Of a DNA stretch of 46,686 nucleotides, positions 15,116 through 23,379 are shown in pieces (within the stretch, counting starts at the first letter, position 1; each line of letters starts with the position of its first letter). Under the pieces are notes generated by a model. That model was not told where the DNA came from and did no database searches. It was given only the letters and a program-made list of their open reading frames with translations. The stretch covers positions 1 through 46,686 of the forward strand of contig JADCJJ010000450.1 of the NCBI GenBank assembly GCA_020247085.1. Reading direction: 5' to 3'. A program made the position numbers and the translations under genes. The stretch is from Myxococcaceae bacterium. Lineage in GTDB: Bacteria > Myxococcota > Myxococcia > Myxococcales > Myxococcaceae.

Positions 15116-17770
15116 TCAGGGGCTGGGCAGCGTGGCCACTTCGGCGGCAGAGGCCGCTCCGCCTGCCTCGAGGTGCCCGCGGGCCGCCTCGAGGAGCGCG
15201 GCGCGGCGCGGCGTACCAGGCGGCAGCGCCCGGGCGAGCAGCGCCTCGGCCTTGCCGAGCGTCCCCTGCCGCTCCTTGCTCCCCGACAGCAGGGCGATGG
15301 CCCGCTCGAGCGGCGCCACGGCCTCGGCCGGGAGGCCCTGCGCCAGCCTCGCCGTGCCGATGCCGACGAGGTCGCCGACCACGCTCGGGTTGTCCTGGTC
15401 GCCAGTCGTCGCGCGGAGCGCGAGCGCCCGCTCGAAGGCCTTCGATGCGTCGGCCGGGCGGTTCAACCCGAGCCAGGTGTCTCCGAGGTTGTTGTGCACG
15501 GCCGCGAGCTCGGCGTGGGCCGGCCCGTAGGCGCGCTCGAAGTTGTGCTGCGCGACCTCGAGGTGGCGAAGGGCCTCGTCGAAGCGCTTCAGGTCGTTGA
15601 GCATCGCCCCGAGGTTGACCTCGGCCCGACCGACGTCCGGGTGGGCCGTGCCCAGCTCGGCCTCGAGCACCGGCAGCGTCGCCGTCAGCACGGCCAGCGC
15701 CTCGACCGGCTTGCCGAGGTCCGCGAGGATGACGGCGGCGTTGTTCGAGGCGCGGAGCGCGTTCCGGGCCGACGGGCCGGTGACGTGGGCGGAGTGGTCG
15801 CGCGAGGCCTGGAAGTGCCTGAGCGCCGCCTCGAGGTCGCCCTCGGCGAAGGACGCCAGGCCGAGCTGGTTCTCGACGATGGCCTCGAGCTCGTGGTCGA
15901 GCGGCCCCCGCGCGCGCACCACCGTGACCAGGTCGCGGTACTCCCTCGTCGCCGCGACGTCGTGCAGCCGGTTCGACGCCAGCTCGAGCAGCTGGCACAG
16001 CGCGCGGGTGAGCACCTCGTCGTCGCGGTTGACCGAGGCCGTGGTGAGCGCCTTCGACAGCAGCTCTCGCGCCCGCTCAGGCGCTCCGAGCCGGAGCTTG
16101 AGGACGCCCGCCCACAACCAGCCCTCGGCCTTCACCGAGAGCGACTCGGCCGAGGCGAGCGCGGGGAGCAGCGCCTCGGCCTTCGCCCAGCCCTCGGCGA
16201 GGCGCCCCGCGTCGTGGAGCGCCTTGAGCTGGCTGACCCGGGGCAGCAGGGCCTGCGCCTCGGCGTGGCCCGACTCCGAGAGGGGTTGCGCCAGGCCGTC
16301 GAGGCGCCGCGTGTCGCTGCACGGGCCCACGGAGCGCAGGCCGCGCACCAGCGCCGGGGCCGAGTCGAGGGAGCGCTCGTCGAGCGAGCCAAGGGCCGCC
16401 GTCACCGCCTCGAACTCGATGCGGCGGCGCTCGAGGCACGCCATGCGAAGGTCGAGCAGGCGCTCGGACTGCTCGTGGCGCACGTGCGTGGCCGCGCAGG
16501 CATCGTCGTAGCTGGCGACCCACGCCCGGGCCCACCCGTCGAGCGACGCCGTCAGCGTCGAGGCCAGGTCGCGGCTCCACGGCCGAGAGGGCTGCGTGAT
16601 GGTGCGCCGCAGGGCGTCGCGCGCCGCGTCGTTCCACGTGGCCGTCATGCGGCCCGCGCCGGCGTCGCAGCGCACGGGCCGGTGCCAGGCGGCGCCAGCG
16701 ACGCCGACGCCGACGCCGAGCGCGAGGAGCGCCGAAGCGGTGGCGAGGGCCCATCGTGCGCGGCGGCGTGGCCGCAGCGCCGCCACCAGCGCGTGGACGT
16801 CGGGGAAGCGCCGGGCTGGGTCGGCCTCGAGGCCCCGACGGAGCGCGACGGCGAGGCCGCGGGGCAGGCGGCTCAGGTCGGCGCGCAGCGCGCCGCGCTC
16901 GATGGCGGCGAGGCGGGCCTGGGGGGTGTCACCCTCGAAGGCACGGGTTCCGGTGAGGGCCTCGGCGAGCGCCGCGCAGAGGCTGAACTGGTCGGCACGC
17001 GCGTCGACCGGGCGCCCGGCGAGCTGCTCCGGCGCCATCGAGGCCGGGGTGCCGGCCCGGTCGGCGGTGTGGGCTTCGGCCGTGCCGGGCTGCGGCTGGG
17101 TGATGGCCAGCCCGAAGTCGGTGACGAAGACGCGGCCGTCGCTCCGGCGCAGCACGTTCGCGGGCTTGAAGTCACGGTGGACGAGCCCGCTGTCGTGCGC
17201 CGCCGCGAGGCCCTCGCCCGCCGCGATGAAGGCGCGCAGCACCTCGTCGCGCGCCGGGCGGGTCGTCAGCCACTCGCCGAGCGTCGTGCCGTCGATGAAC
17301 TCCATCGCGATGAAGACGTGCCCCTCATGCGTGCCGACGTCGAAGATTGGCACCACGTTGGGGTGCGAGATGCGCGCGAGGGCCTGGGCCTCCTGCAGGA
17401 TGACGCGCGTCGAGGTGGCGCTGGCGGAGCGCAGGAACTTGAGGGCGACCTTCCGCGCGAGCTGCGGGTCGGTGGCCTCGTACACCACGCCCATGCCCCC
17501 CTCGCCGCGGACGCGCTCGATGCGATAGCGGCCGATGGCGGTACCGGGGGCGAGCCTCTCGGCGCGGGGGCCGACCGGCAGCAGGGCGGCCATGGAGTCG
17601 AGCCGCTCCGCGGCGCCTCGACGCTCACCGTTGACGTCGTAGATGGATGCCAGCGCGCCGCGACAGACGTCGCACTCCCGCAGGTGCCGTGAGGCGACGT
17701 CGAGCGCCTGGCCCGAGAGGGTGCCGTCTCCGAAGGCGACCAGGTCGTTCTCGTCGAGGCACGGGGTCAT
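15116..17770 (-). CDS. Ser/Thr protein kinase with N-terminal ZAS-like zinc finger, TM segment and TPR repeats
   Basis: An 884-aa protein. ATG 17770 is chosen because GAGGTGTGACG precedes it; ATG 17791 lacks such a site. Cys4, His29, Cys33 and Cys36 form the C-x24-H-x3-C-x2-C arrangement of anti-sigma ZAS zinc fingers. The kinase domain (~80-345) is complete: GEGGMGVV (89-96), Lys111, HRDFKPAN (198-205), DFG (218-220) and an MAPEQL activation-loop end. A membrane segment (ALATASALLALGVGVGVAGA) follows near residue 355. The C-terminal ~500 residues are helical TPR-type repeats (for example AEVNLGAMLNDLKRFDEAL, AAVHNNLGDTWLGL), probably sensory or scaffold. The zinc finger may restrain a sigma factor such as the one at 20554. 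Catalytically competent by sequence. Confidence 0.9.
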   Translation of the reverse strand: MTPCLDENDLVAFGDGTLSGQALDVASRHLRECDVCRGALASIYDVNGERRGAAERLDSMAALLPVGPRAERLAPGTAIGRYRIERVRGEGGMGVVYEATDPQLARKVALKFLRSASATSTRVILQEAQALARISHPNVVPIFDVGTHEGHVFIAMEFIDGTTLGEWLTTRPARDEVLRAFIAAGEGLAAAHDSGLVHRDFKPANVLRRSDGRVFVTDFGLAITQPQPGTAEAHTADRAGTPASMAPEQLAGRPVDARADQFSLCAALAEALTGTRAFEGDTPQARLAAIERGALRADLSRLPRGLAVALRRGLEADPARRFPDVHALVAALRPRRRARWALATASALLALGVGVGVAGAAWHRPVRCDAGAGRMTATWNDAARDALRRTITQPSRPWSRDLASTLTASLDGWARAWVASYDDACAATHVRHEQSERLLDLRMACLERRRIEFEAVTAALGSLDERSLDSAPALVRGLRSVGPCSDTRRLDGLAQPLSESGHAEAQALLPRVSQLKALHDAGRLAEGWAKAEALLPALASAESLSVKAEGWLWAGVLKLRLGAPERARELLSKALTTASVNRDDEVLTRALCQLLELASNRLHDVAATREYRDLVTVVRARGPLDHELEAIVENQLGLASFAEGDLEAALRHFQASRDHSAHVTGPSARNALRASNNAAVILADLGKPVEALAVLTATLPVLEAELGTAHPDVGRAEVNLGAMLNDLKRFDEALRHLEVAQHNFERAYGPAHAELAAVHNNLGDTWLGLNRPADASKAFERALALRATTGDQDNPSVVGDLVGIGTARLAQGLPAEAVAPLERAIALLSGSKERQGTLGKAEALLARALPPGTPRRAALLEAARGHLEAGGAASAAEVATLPSP

Positions 17771-17846
17771 CGTCACACCTCGAGAGGTCATCGCAGCTGG
17801 GACGAATCGGTCAACCACGGCCTGGGCGCGACGGGGCGGGCCCGCC

Positions 17847-18326
17847 TCACCGCCTGGTTCCCGCGCTTGCAGGAGCGCTGTCGGGGCCCTTCGCGCCGAC
17901 GGCCGTGCCGCCACCTCGAATGCACGCCTCGAGCGCGTCGTACTGCGCCAGACACTGCGTCGTCGACCCGTAGTCGCCCATCGCGCACGTCGCGGCGTCG
18001 GGGCTCGCGGCGAGGCAGTCGAACCAGTGGCTGGCCTGCGCTCCGCACGTCGAGCTGACCAGCAACTGGCACTGCGTGAGCGCGGCAGGAGCTGCGCTCC
18101 CGCAGCGGGTCCGGATGAGGGCCGCCGAGCGGTCGCACGCCGTGCCTACCGCTCCGCCCATGCCGCCTCGTCTCACCAGGCCGCCACCGGCTCCACCCAG
18201 GGCACCGCGCCCGGTGGAGAGCGACGTCCCGCCGCCGCTCCCCTTCGAGCCTGGGCCTGCCGGAGCGGAGGAACATGCCAGCCCGACGAAGACGCTGAGC
18301 GGCGAGACAAACTTCAGGGACCTCAT
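17847..18326 (-). CDS. Small Cys-containing lipoprotein
   Basis: A 159-aa protein starting at ATG 18326, with GAGGGTCGCACC just upstream. The signal LSVFVGLACSS has the lipidated Cys near residue 17. A Gly/Ser spacer (GSKGSGGGTSLSTGRG) is followed by a ~90-residue module with eight cysteines (TACDRSAALIRTRCG, LTQCQLLVSSTCG, WFDCLAASPDAATCAM, CLAQYDALEACI). The pattern suggests a helical, disulfide-bonded domain. This Cys-pair architecture recurs in myxobacterial lipoproteins of unknown function. The gene shares its 5' region with a relic upstream (19610-19684). Confidence 0.7.
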   Translation of the reverse strand: MRSLKFVSPLSVFVGLACSSAPAGPGSKGSGGGTSLSTGRGALGGAGGGLVRRGGMGGAVGTACDRSAALIRTRCGSAAPAALTQCQLLVSSTCGAQASHWFDCLAASPDAATCAMGDYGSTTQCLAQYDALEACIRGGGTAVGAKGPDSAPASAGTRR

Positions 18327-18404
18327 GGTGCGACCCTCGGTGGTGCGCCCGGCGTCATGCCGGTCACTCCGATGGGAGACCGCGAGTGGCGCGAGTGTAG
18401 CCGG
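18327..18404 (-). promoter_or_regulatory. 5' element of the 18326 lipoprotein, duplicated at 19685-19762
   Basis: Reading the minus strand, CCGGCTACACT (-10-like TACACT) lies ~70 nt before the ATG. An inverted repeat CCGGC-N5-GCCGG and the segment CGAGGGTCGC(A/T)CC containing the ribosome binding site lie between. The same three elements occur in the same order and spacing upstream of the short relic ORF at 19684. Confidence 0.45.
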
Positions 18405-18609
18405 CGCTCCCGCGGTGAGGCGCCCGGGACACGGACGCCGACAGGCGCGCTCGCCAGGCGTCAACAGGCTGCCGACCTGAAGCTCCGCCCGAGGGGCCCG
18501 CCTCGAAGCTGCACGGTGACGGCGTCATCGGCTCCGTCCGCGGGGAATGTCACGGGTGCCAGCCCGGGGCGTCGTTCTCAGGGCTTTGCCGCCTGGCGGC
18601 GCCGGGGCC
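18327..18609. other. Intergenic between two lipoprotein genes
   Basis: 283 bases between the 3' end of the GGGT-repeat lipoprotein (18610) and the start of the next lipoprotein (18326), both on the minus strand. Apart from the duplicated 5' element at 18327-18404, I see no gene or clear terminator. Confidence 0.4.
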
Positions 18610-19539
18610 TCAATCGCAGCGTTCATCGATGAGGTCGCAGGAGTTGCTGCAGCACTGGCCGTCACTTCCGCAGGAGGCGCCAGGGACGCGGCAATTCGCC
18701 GAGCCACCGCCGGCTGCCGAGCCACCGCCGGCTGCCGAGCCACCGCCGGCCGCGGAGCCACCGCCGGCCGCGGAGCCACCGCCGGCTCCCATACCGCCAC
18801 AGAGGCCCCATGACGGGCGGACGCAGAAGTTGCCGCTGCTCGCTCCGCCGTTCGAGATGCGAGCACAGGTGACGACGTTGTTGGTGTCGCATGCCTGGCC
18901 GACGGTCTTGCCAATCTGCGAGCACTCGATGAGGCACGTGCAGCTCGTGGTCATGCCCGACTGGTTCTTGAACTCAATCCAGTAGCCGCCGCTGCAGTTC
19001 GTCGGAAACGTCAGCCGGTTGCAGGTGCCGAAGTTCTCGGTGCCCCTGATTGACGTCGACCCGACCAACCACGAGGTGGAGCACGACGCCGTTCCACCGC
19101 CCGTGCCCGGCGTTCCACCGCCGGTCGCCGCCATTCCACCGCCCGTGCCCGGCGTTCCACCGCCGGTCGCCGCCATTCCACCGCCGGTCGCCGCCATTCC
19201 ACCGCCGGTCGCCGCCGTTCCACCGCCGGTCGCCGCCGTTCCACCGCCGGTCGCTGCCGTTCCACCGCCAACGCCCACCGTCCCGCCGCCGCTCCCAGGG
19301 AACGAAGACGGGCCCGTGCAGGTGTTCGACGAACACGTCTGGGAGAGGTTGCAGGCCGTGCAGGTGCTGCCTCGCGACCCGCAGGCCAACGACGAGTCGC
19401 CCCGTTGGCAGGTGCCCGAGGCATCGCAGCAGCCCGAAGGACAGGTGCTGGCGCTACAGAGCGCGGGGCCACACGAAGGAGCCAGCAAGGCGGCGAGGGC
19501 GAAGACGGCGAACGAGGACAGGAAGATTCGAAGGTTCAT
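18610..19539 (-). CDS. Cys-rich lipoprotein with GGGTAAT and GGGSAA spacer repeats
   Basis: A 309-aa protein. ATG 19539 gives a clean lipoprotein signal (LRIFLSSFAVFALAALLAPSC). Residues ~22-75 are Cys-rich (STCPSGCCDASGTC, CTACNLSQTC). Two repeat spacers flank a central domain (~145-240; IEFKNQSGMTTSCTCLIECS, CDTNNVVTCARIS). The first spacer is a nine-copy 7-residue GGGTAAT-type repeat, the second a five-copy GGGSAA repeat. The C-terminus (CRVPGASCGSDGQCCSNSCD) has the cysteine spacing of a small disulfide knot. No strong ribosome binding site precedes the ATG, so an upstream in-frame start is possible. Probably a surface protein; function unknown. Confidence 0.75.
   Translation of the reverse strand: MNLRIFLSSFAVFALAALLAPSCGPALCSASTCPSGCCDASGTCQRGDSSLACGSRGSTCTACNLSQTCSSNTCTGPSSFPGSGGGTVGVGGGTAATGGGTAATGGGTAATGGGMAATGGGMAATGGGTPGTGGGMAATGGGTPGTGGGTASCSTSWLVGSTSIRGTENFGTCNRLTFPTNCSGGYWIEFKNQSGMTTSCTCLIECSQIGKTVGQACDTNNVVTCARISNGGASSGNFCVRPSWGLCGGMGAGGGSAAGGGSAAGGGSAAGGGSAAGGGSANCRVPGASCGSDGQCCSNSCDLIDERCD
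18701..18790. repeat. 18-bp tandem repeat, five copies (GGGSAA spacer)
   Basis: Plus-strand unit GAGCCACCGCCGGCTGCC with small changes starts at 18701, 18719, 18737, 18755 and 18773. On the minus strand it encodes the second Gly/Ser/Ala spacer of the lipoprotein at 18610-19539. Confidence 0.9.
19091..19279. repeat. 21-bp tandem repeat, nine copies (GGGTAAT-type spacer)
   Basis: Plus-strand unit (G/A)TTCCACCGCCGGTCGCCGCC repeats every 21 bp from 19091, the last copy starting at 19259. Copies vary at a few positions (GCC-GGC versus GTC-GCC), so several sub-versions alternate. On the minus strand it encodes seven-residue spacer units and keeps frame whatever the copy number. Confidence 0.9.
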
Positions 19540-19609
19540 GACAATCCAGGTGGAAGTTTGGGGAACAGACAGGGGCATCGGGCGCGAGGTCGCACGACCG
19601 GCATCGAAA

Positions 19610-19684
19610 TCAGCGTCCACGCCCGTCGCTTCGGGTCGGCTCGACGGGCCCGACGAGCGGCACGGCGAACGCGGAAAACATCAT
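19610..19684 (-). pseudogene. 24-codon relic of a lipoprotein 5' end
   Basis: ATG 19684 is preceded by GAGGGTCGCTCC, almost the same as the ribosome binding site of the lipoprotein at 18326. The ORF encodes MMFSAFAVPLVGPVEPTRSD and four more residues before TGA. The DNA around codons 5-13 resembles the signal-peptide region of that lipoprotein (TTCGCCGTGCCGCTC versus TTTGTCTCGCCGCTC). It is most simply a truncated duplicate of that 5' end. A leader peptide for the downstream lipoprotein (19539) is the alternative. Confidence 0.4.
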
Positions 19685-19762
19685 GGAGCGACCCTCGCTG
19701 AGACGCGCCGGCGTCATGCCGGTCGCCAGGGGGGACACCACGACGGGGAAATGTGTAGCCGG
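19685..19762 (-). promoter_or_regulatory. Second copy of the duplicated lipoprotein 5' element
   Basis: The minus strand carries CCGGCTACAC at 19753-19762, the inverted repeat CCGGC-N5-GCCGG, and the GAGGGTCGCTCC ribosome-binding segment. Order and spacing match 18327-18404 (about 70 versus 72 nt from TACAC to ATG). It probably drives the transcript that now reads into the Cys-rich lipoprotein at 19539. Confidence 0.4.
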
Positions 19763-19771
19763 TGCGGGCGC

Positions 19772-20554
19772 TCACCCGCGCCGGGAGGCGCCTTCGAGGG
19801 AGACCGCGAAGTGGGCGTTCGACAGGCGCATGAGGCTGTCGACGTGAGACGGGGACAGGTGCTGGGCCAGGCGCTCCCGGGTGGTGGCGCGGAGCGCGCG
19901 CTTGGCCTGCCCCAGCCAGCGCGCCACGCTGACGCGGTGGGCGCCCTCGATGCGGGCAATCTGCTCCGCGGTGAAGCCCTCGAGGTAGTACAGGCGCAAG
20001 AGGTGCCTCGAGCGCTCGGGCAGCGTGTCGAGCGCCTGCTTCAGCGCGGCGTTGAAGACGGTGGCGTCTTGCGCCCGCATGAAGGCGGCCTCGGGGCTCT
20101 CACCACCACTGGAGCGCTCGTCGAGCGCCGACTCGGGGGCCGCGGGCTTGAGCTCCCGGACGAGGTTGAGCGCGGCCCGGTGGATGACGGCCGAGAGCCA
20201 CTTCACCAGCGCCCCGCGGCCTGCCCACGACGCGAGCCGGCCTGGCTGCTCCCCCGCGCCGACGAGCAGGAGGAGGCGGACGCGCTGCCCCAGCTCCGCG
20301 GTGTCGAGCCCCTGTCCCGCGGTGGCGCAGAGGCGGCTGACGAGCCCGTCGAGGTGCCCCAGGGCGCCCGCGTCGCCGCACAGGCACCCCGTGACGAGCA
20401 CGACGTCTTCCCGTACGAGCAGCGCCCGGTCTCGAGCGTCGGGACACAGCCGGCGCAGCGTCGCCTCGAGCTGGGCCGGGCTCACCGTGACGCCCGGGTA
20501 CTTCACCGCGCCAGCGGCGAGCCACGTCTCGAGCAAAGGCGTCCCGTCACTCAT
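19772..20554 (-). CDS. Divergent ECF-type sigma factor of the myxobacterial kind
   Basis: A 260-aa protein from ATG 20554. The N-terminal ~100 residues are unusual for an ECF sigma factor and contain a Cys pair (VTGCLCGDAGAL). A region-2-like stretch (GRGALVKWLSAVIHRAALNL) follows. The C-terminal half has a clear region 4 with a helix-turn-helix: ALDTLPERSRHLLRLYYLEG, then FTAEQIARIEGAHRVSVARW. Members of this class sit near zinc-finger Ser/Thr kinases in myxobacteria. Here the kinase at 17770 is downstream on the same strand but two lipoprotein genes intervene. Likely role: a transcription regulator controlled by that kinase's zinc finger (inference). Confidence 0.75.
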   Translation of the reverse strand: MSDGTPLLETWLAAGAVKYPGVTVSPAQLEATLRRLCPDARDRALLVREDVVLVTGCLCGDAGALGHLDGLVSRLCATAGQGLDTAELGQRVRLLLLVGAGEQPGRLASWAGRGALVKWLSAVIHRAALNLVRELKPAAPESALDERSSGGESPEAAFMRAQDATVFNAALKQALDTLPERSRHLLRLYYLEGFTAEQIARIEGAHRVSVARWLGQAKRALRATTRERLAQHLSPSHVDSLMRLSNAHFAVSLEGASRRG

Positions 20555-20588
20555 CCGAAGCGACGGTACCGCAGCGCGCGCCGCTCCG

Positions 20589-21935
20589 TCAGAGGCGCCA
20601 CTCCATGCCGAAGGACACCGCCGGGCCGCCCACCGTCTCGCGCGAGGGGCCGTCGAAGATGGCTGAGTAGCCGAGGCTCGCCCGCAGAATGACGGTGCCG
20701 CGGCCGCCGGCGCCGCCGACCGCGGTGCGCACGCCGAGCTCACCGAGCGCCCAGCCGTTTTCCCCGCCGCCGCCCCCGGCGAAGAGGCCGAGGCGGCTGG
20801 TGAGGGGCACGGACACCTCGCCGCGGCCGACGCCGAAGACGAACTTCGTCGGGCGCGAGAAGATGGACGAGTTCCACGACAGGTGGAAGCCGTCGAGGGA
20901 GCCCAGGCGGAAGTGCTGGTTGATGGTGAAGCCGGTGTTCACCTCGCACTCGGTGCCGCCGAACCCGTCGGTCGGCACGCAGGGGCCCACGTTGCCGGTG
21001 AGGGCGCCGGCGCCGAGGGCAATCTCGAAGAAGTCCGTCGTGTAGCCGGCCATCGCGAGGAAGGTGCCGGGCGCGTGGGCCTCTCTGCCGCCGACGCTGA
21101 AGGCGAAGGGCGCGGCCATGACGGTGACGCTCAACGGCACGCCGGCCGGGTACCAGGCGACGAGGGCGTCGAGCATGACGCCGAAGGGCTTGGTGGTGCC
21201 CTCGAGGCCCAGGAAGGGGCGCGCGACGAAGCCGAAGCGCCACTCGAAGGGGGCGCGGCGGGGGAAGAGGAGGCGCTCGCTCACCGGCTCCGTCGTCGGC
21301 TCGACGCGGTCGCCCGGCTCGGCGGTGTCCCCGCGGCCCAGCACCGCCATCGCCTTGTGCTCGTCGGCCTGCTCGATGGCCAGCACCGCCGTCACCTCGC
21401 CGCTGGGTACGGCGACCATCGCCCCCGTCACCAGGTCGGGCTTGGGCACCTTGCGCATCGACAGCACCTTCACGCGCGCGCCCTGGCGGAAGCCGCGCGA
21501 GGTGCCGCCGTCGAAGATGACGCGGCCCTGGGTGACGTCGGTGACGGTGCCGACGCTCGGTGCCTGGGGCGCCGCCGGCGCGGGCGTGGGCGCCAGTGCC
21601 TCTGCCGGGGCGCGGGGGGTGGGGCCCGGCAGCGCGAGGGCGCGCGTCAGCCGTGGGCGCTGGGGCTCGTCCAGCGAGAGCACGAGGGCTTCTTCACGGG
21701 CCTCGAGGGCGATGAGCCGGTCTCCGTCGAGCACGAGGCGCGTGACGAAGCGGCCCTCGAGCACGCTGCCTACCACCTTCGGCGCCGCCTCGTCGCTGAC
21801 GTCCACCACCGCGACGCCACCGCCGGTGAGCGGCACGTACAGCATCGCGCCCCGACGCACGGGCGGCGCGCTGGCCTCGAGGCCGGCCGGGAGCTGCGCG
21901 AGCTGCAGAGACACCACCAGCGAGAAGAGGAGCAC
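20589..21935 (-). CDS. Exported protein with LVIVD repeat and C-terminal outer-membrane barrel
   Basis: Starting at GTG 21935 the protein is 448 aa with a hydrophobic signal (LLFSLVVSLQLAQLPAG). GTG 21989 would add 18 residues, and no strong ribosome binding site decides between them. Residues ~30-95 resemble LVIVD/propeller repeats (MLYVPLTGGGVAVVDVSD, then VVGSVLEGRFVTRLVLDGD). An Ala/Pro linker leads to an SH3-like segment (GTVTDVTQGRVIFDGG, GFRQGARVKVL) and a barrel domain (~210-448) with strands such as FSVGGREAH and LGLFAGGGGGENG, ending in SFGMEWRL. It sits 34 bp upstream of the sigma factor start but on the same strand, so the sigma gene lies between it and the lipoproteins. Function unknown. 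Confidence 0.6.
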   Translation of the reverse strand: MLLFSLVVSLQLAQLPAGLEASAPPVRRGAMLYVPLTGGGVAVVDVSDEAAPKVVGSVLEGRFVTRLVLDGDRLIALEAREEALVLSLDEPQRPRLTRALALPGPTPRAPAEALAPTPAPAAPQAPSVGTVTDVTQGRVIFDGGTSRGFRQGARVKVLSMRKVPKPDLVTGAMVAVPSGEVTAVLAIEQADEHKAMAVLGRGDTAEPGDRVEPTTEPVSERLLFPRRAPFEWRFGFVARPFLGLEGTTKPFGVMLDALVAWYPAGVPLSVTVMAAPFAFSVGGREAHAPGTFLAMAGYTTDFFEIALGAGALTGNVGPCVPTDGFGGTECEVNTGFTINQHFRLGSLDGFHLSWNSSIFSRPTKFVFGVGRGEVSVPLTSRLGLFAGGGGGENGWALGELGVRTAVGGAGGRGTVILRASLGYSAIFDGPSRETVGGPAVSFGMEWRL

Positions 21936-22166
21936 GGGCCGGGCGGCTGAGCATCGGCCGTGCCGGGGGGGCTGCTCCTCTGGTGGCACGAGGAGAGGCG
22001 CGCAAAACCTGCCGGGACTGCGCCAGGGCGAGCGGGTGACGCGCACCAACCGCGCGGTGCGCCCCCGGGTGCGGAGGGCCCGCGCGGCCGGCGCTCCCGG
22101 GCGACGGCGTGTTACGACGACCCCGGGCCCCGGCGTGGCGGCTCTGCGTGGCGAAAGGGTGGACGC

Positions 22167-23315
22167 ATGTCGGTGGACGCGTGGGTGACGTCGCAGGGCC
22201 AGGCCATCGACGACGCGCTGCGCTCGCTCGTCGAGGTGAACTCGTTCTCGGGGAACCGGGCGGGGGGCAACGAGGTCGTCGCGCGCCTCGTCGGCCTGTT
22301 CGAGCTGCCGGGGCTGTCGGCGCAGCGGGTGCCCTCGGGGCGCTTCGCCGACCACCTCGTGCTGCGCTCGAAGGGGCAGCGCGGCGAGGCGCCGGTGGCG
22401 CTGCTGGGGCACTCCGACACCGTGTTTCCGCCGGGCACCTTCGAGGGCTACCGCGCCGACGGTGGGCTGCGGCGCGGCCCGGGCGTCTTCGACATGAAGG
22501 GCGGCCTCGTCAGCGTCGCCTTCGCGCTGAAGGCGCTCGCGGGCACCGTGGGCCTCGACGCGCTGCCACCGCTGCGGGTCGTCATCGTCAGCGACGAAGA
22601 GGTGGGCTCCCCCGAGGGCGGGGCGCTCATTCGGGCCTTCATCGGGGGCGCGCAGGCCTGCCTCGTCTTCGAGCCGGGGCGCGGCAACGACGCCATCGTC
22701 ACCGAGCGGCAGGGCACCGGCTCGGTGGTGTGCCGGGCGCACGGCACGGCGGCGCACTCGGGCAACGCGTACTGGGAGGGCGTGAGCGCGATTCGGGCGC
22801 TGGCGAAGTTCGTCGACGGGGCCGAGGCGTTGAGCGACCGGGCCAGCGGCACCATCGTCAACGTGGGCACCATCGCCGGCGGCACCTCGAAGAACACGGT
22901 GCCGGCCGAGGCGACGGCCGGGGTGGACCTGCGCTTCCAGACGGCGCCCGACGGGGAGCGGCTGGTGGCCACGCTCGAGGCGGTGGCGGCGAAGGCGGCG
23001 GCCGCGGTGCCGGGGGCGCGGGTCGAGGTCGAGCGCGGCCCGATGCGGGCGCCGATGAACAAGGTGCCGGGGGCAGACGAGCTGCGGCGCCGGTACGGGC
23101 GCTGCGCGCGGGCGGCGGGGCTGTCGGACGAGGAGGCGCCCCGGCAGGGCGGCGGGAGCGACGGCAACACGGCCGCGGCCATGGGCATCCCCACCATCGA
23201 CGGGCTCGGCCCGCGCGGCCGGGGCTTTCACACCCACGACGAGCAGGTCGAGTTCGAGACGGTGCTGCAGCGCACGCGGGCGCTCGCGAACTTCCTGGCC
23301 GGCTTCGCGCGCTGA
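22167..23315 (+). CDS. M20-family metallopeptidase (carboxypeptidase G2/ArgE-DapE type)
   Basis: A 382-aa protein from ATG 22167, preceded by AAAGGGTGG at good spacing. Metal-site motifs of the di-zinc M20 family are all visible: LLGHSDTVFPPG (His-x-Asp), GPGVFDMKGG (bridging Asp), VSDEEVGSPEGG (catalytic and ligand Glu), a VFEPGR segment, a lid/dimerisation domain (~190-300), and HTHDEQ near the end. The product most resembles glutamate carboxypeptidases and peptidase T-like cytosolic enzymes, not succinyl-diaminopimelate desuccinylase. No signal peptide, so probably cytosolic hydrolysis of a peptide or N-acyl amino acid. Divergent from the LVIVD/barrel gene. Confidence 0.88.
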   Translation: MSVDAWVTSQGQAIDDALRSLVEVNSFSGNRAGGNEVVARLVGLFELPGLSAQRVPSGRFADHLVLRSKGQRGEAPVALLGHSDTVFPPGTFEGYRADGGLRRGPGVFDMKGGLVSVAFALKALAGTVGLDALPPLRVVIVSDEEVGSPEGGALIRAFIGGAQACLVFEPGRGNDAIVTERQGTGSVVCRAHGTAAHSGNAYWEGVSAIRALAKFVDGAEALSDRASGTIVNVGTIAGGTSKNTVPAEATAGVDLRFQTAPDGERLVATLEAVAAKAAAAVPGARVEVERGPMRAPMNKVPGADELRRRYGRCARAAGLSDEEAPRQGGGSDGNTAAAMGIPTIDGLGPRGRGFHTHDEQVEFETVLQRTRALANFLAGFAR

Positions 23316-23379
23316 CGGGGGCCATCACCGGGCAGGCGCCGCTGCCCGCGCGGCCTCGAACCGTGGTGAGCTTGCCGCC

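Noticed and set aside
15092-17692. An 866-codon plus-strand open frame
   Set aside because: It is antisense to the Ser/Thr kinase gene and is composed of Arg/Gly/Ala-rich sequence without motifs.
19091-19279. A CRISPR-like array
   Set aside because: Units are contiguous 21-bp repeats without unique spacers and encode an in-frame Gly/Thr spacer.
18610-19539. The Cys-rich lipoprotein as a toxin or bacteriocin
   Set aside because: The C-terminal cysteine spacing resembles a disulfide knot, but the lipid anchor and long repeat spacers point to a surface protein, and there is no immunity or export gene.
20589-23237. An 882-codon open frame on the minus strand spanning the LVIVD/barrel gene and the M20 gene region
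   Set aside because: Only the part below 21935 has a signal peptide and domains; the upstream Arg/Ala-rich part is the antisense shadow of the M20 peptidase gene.
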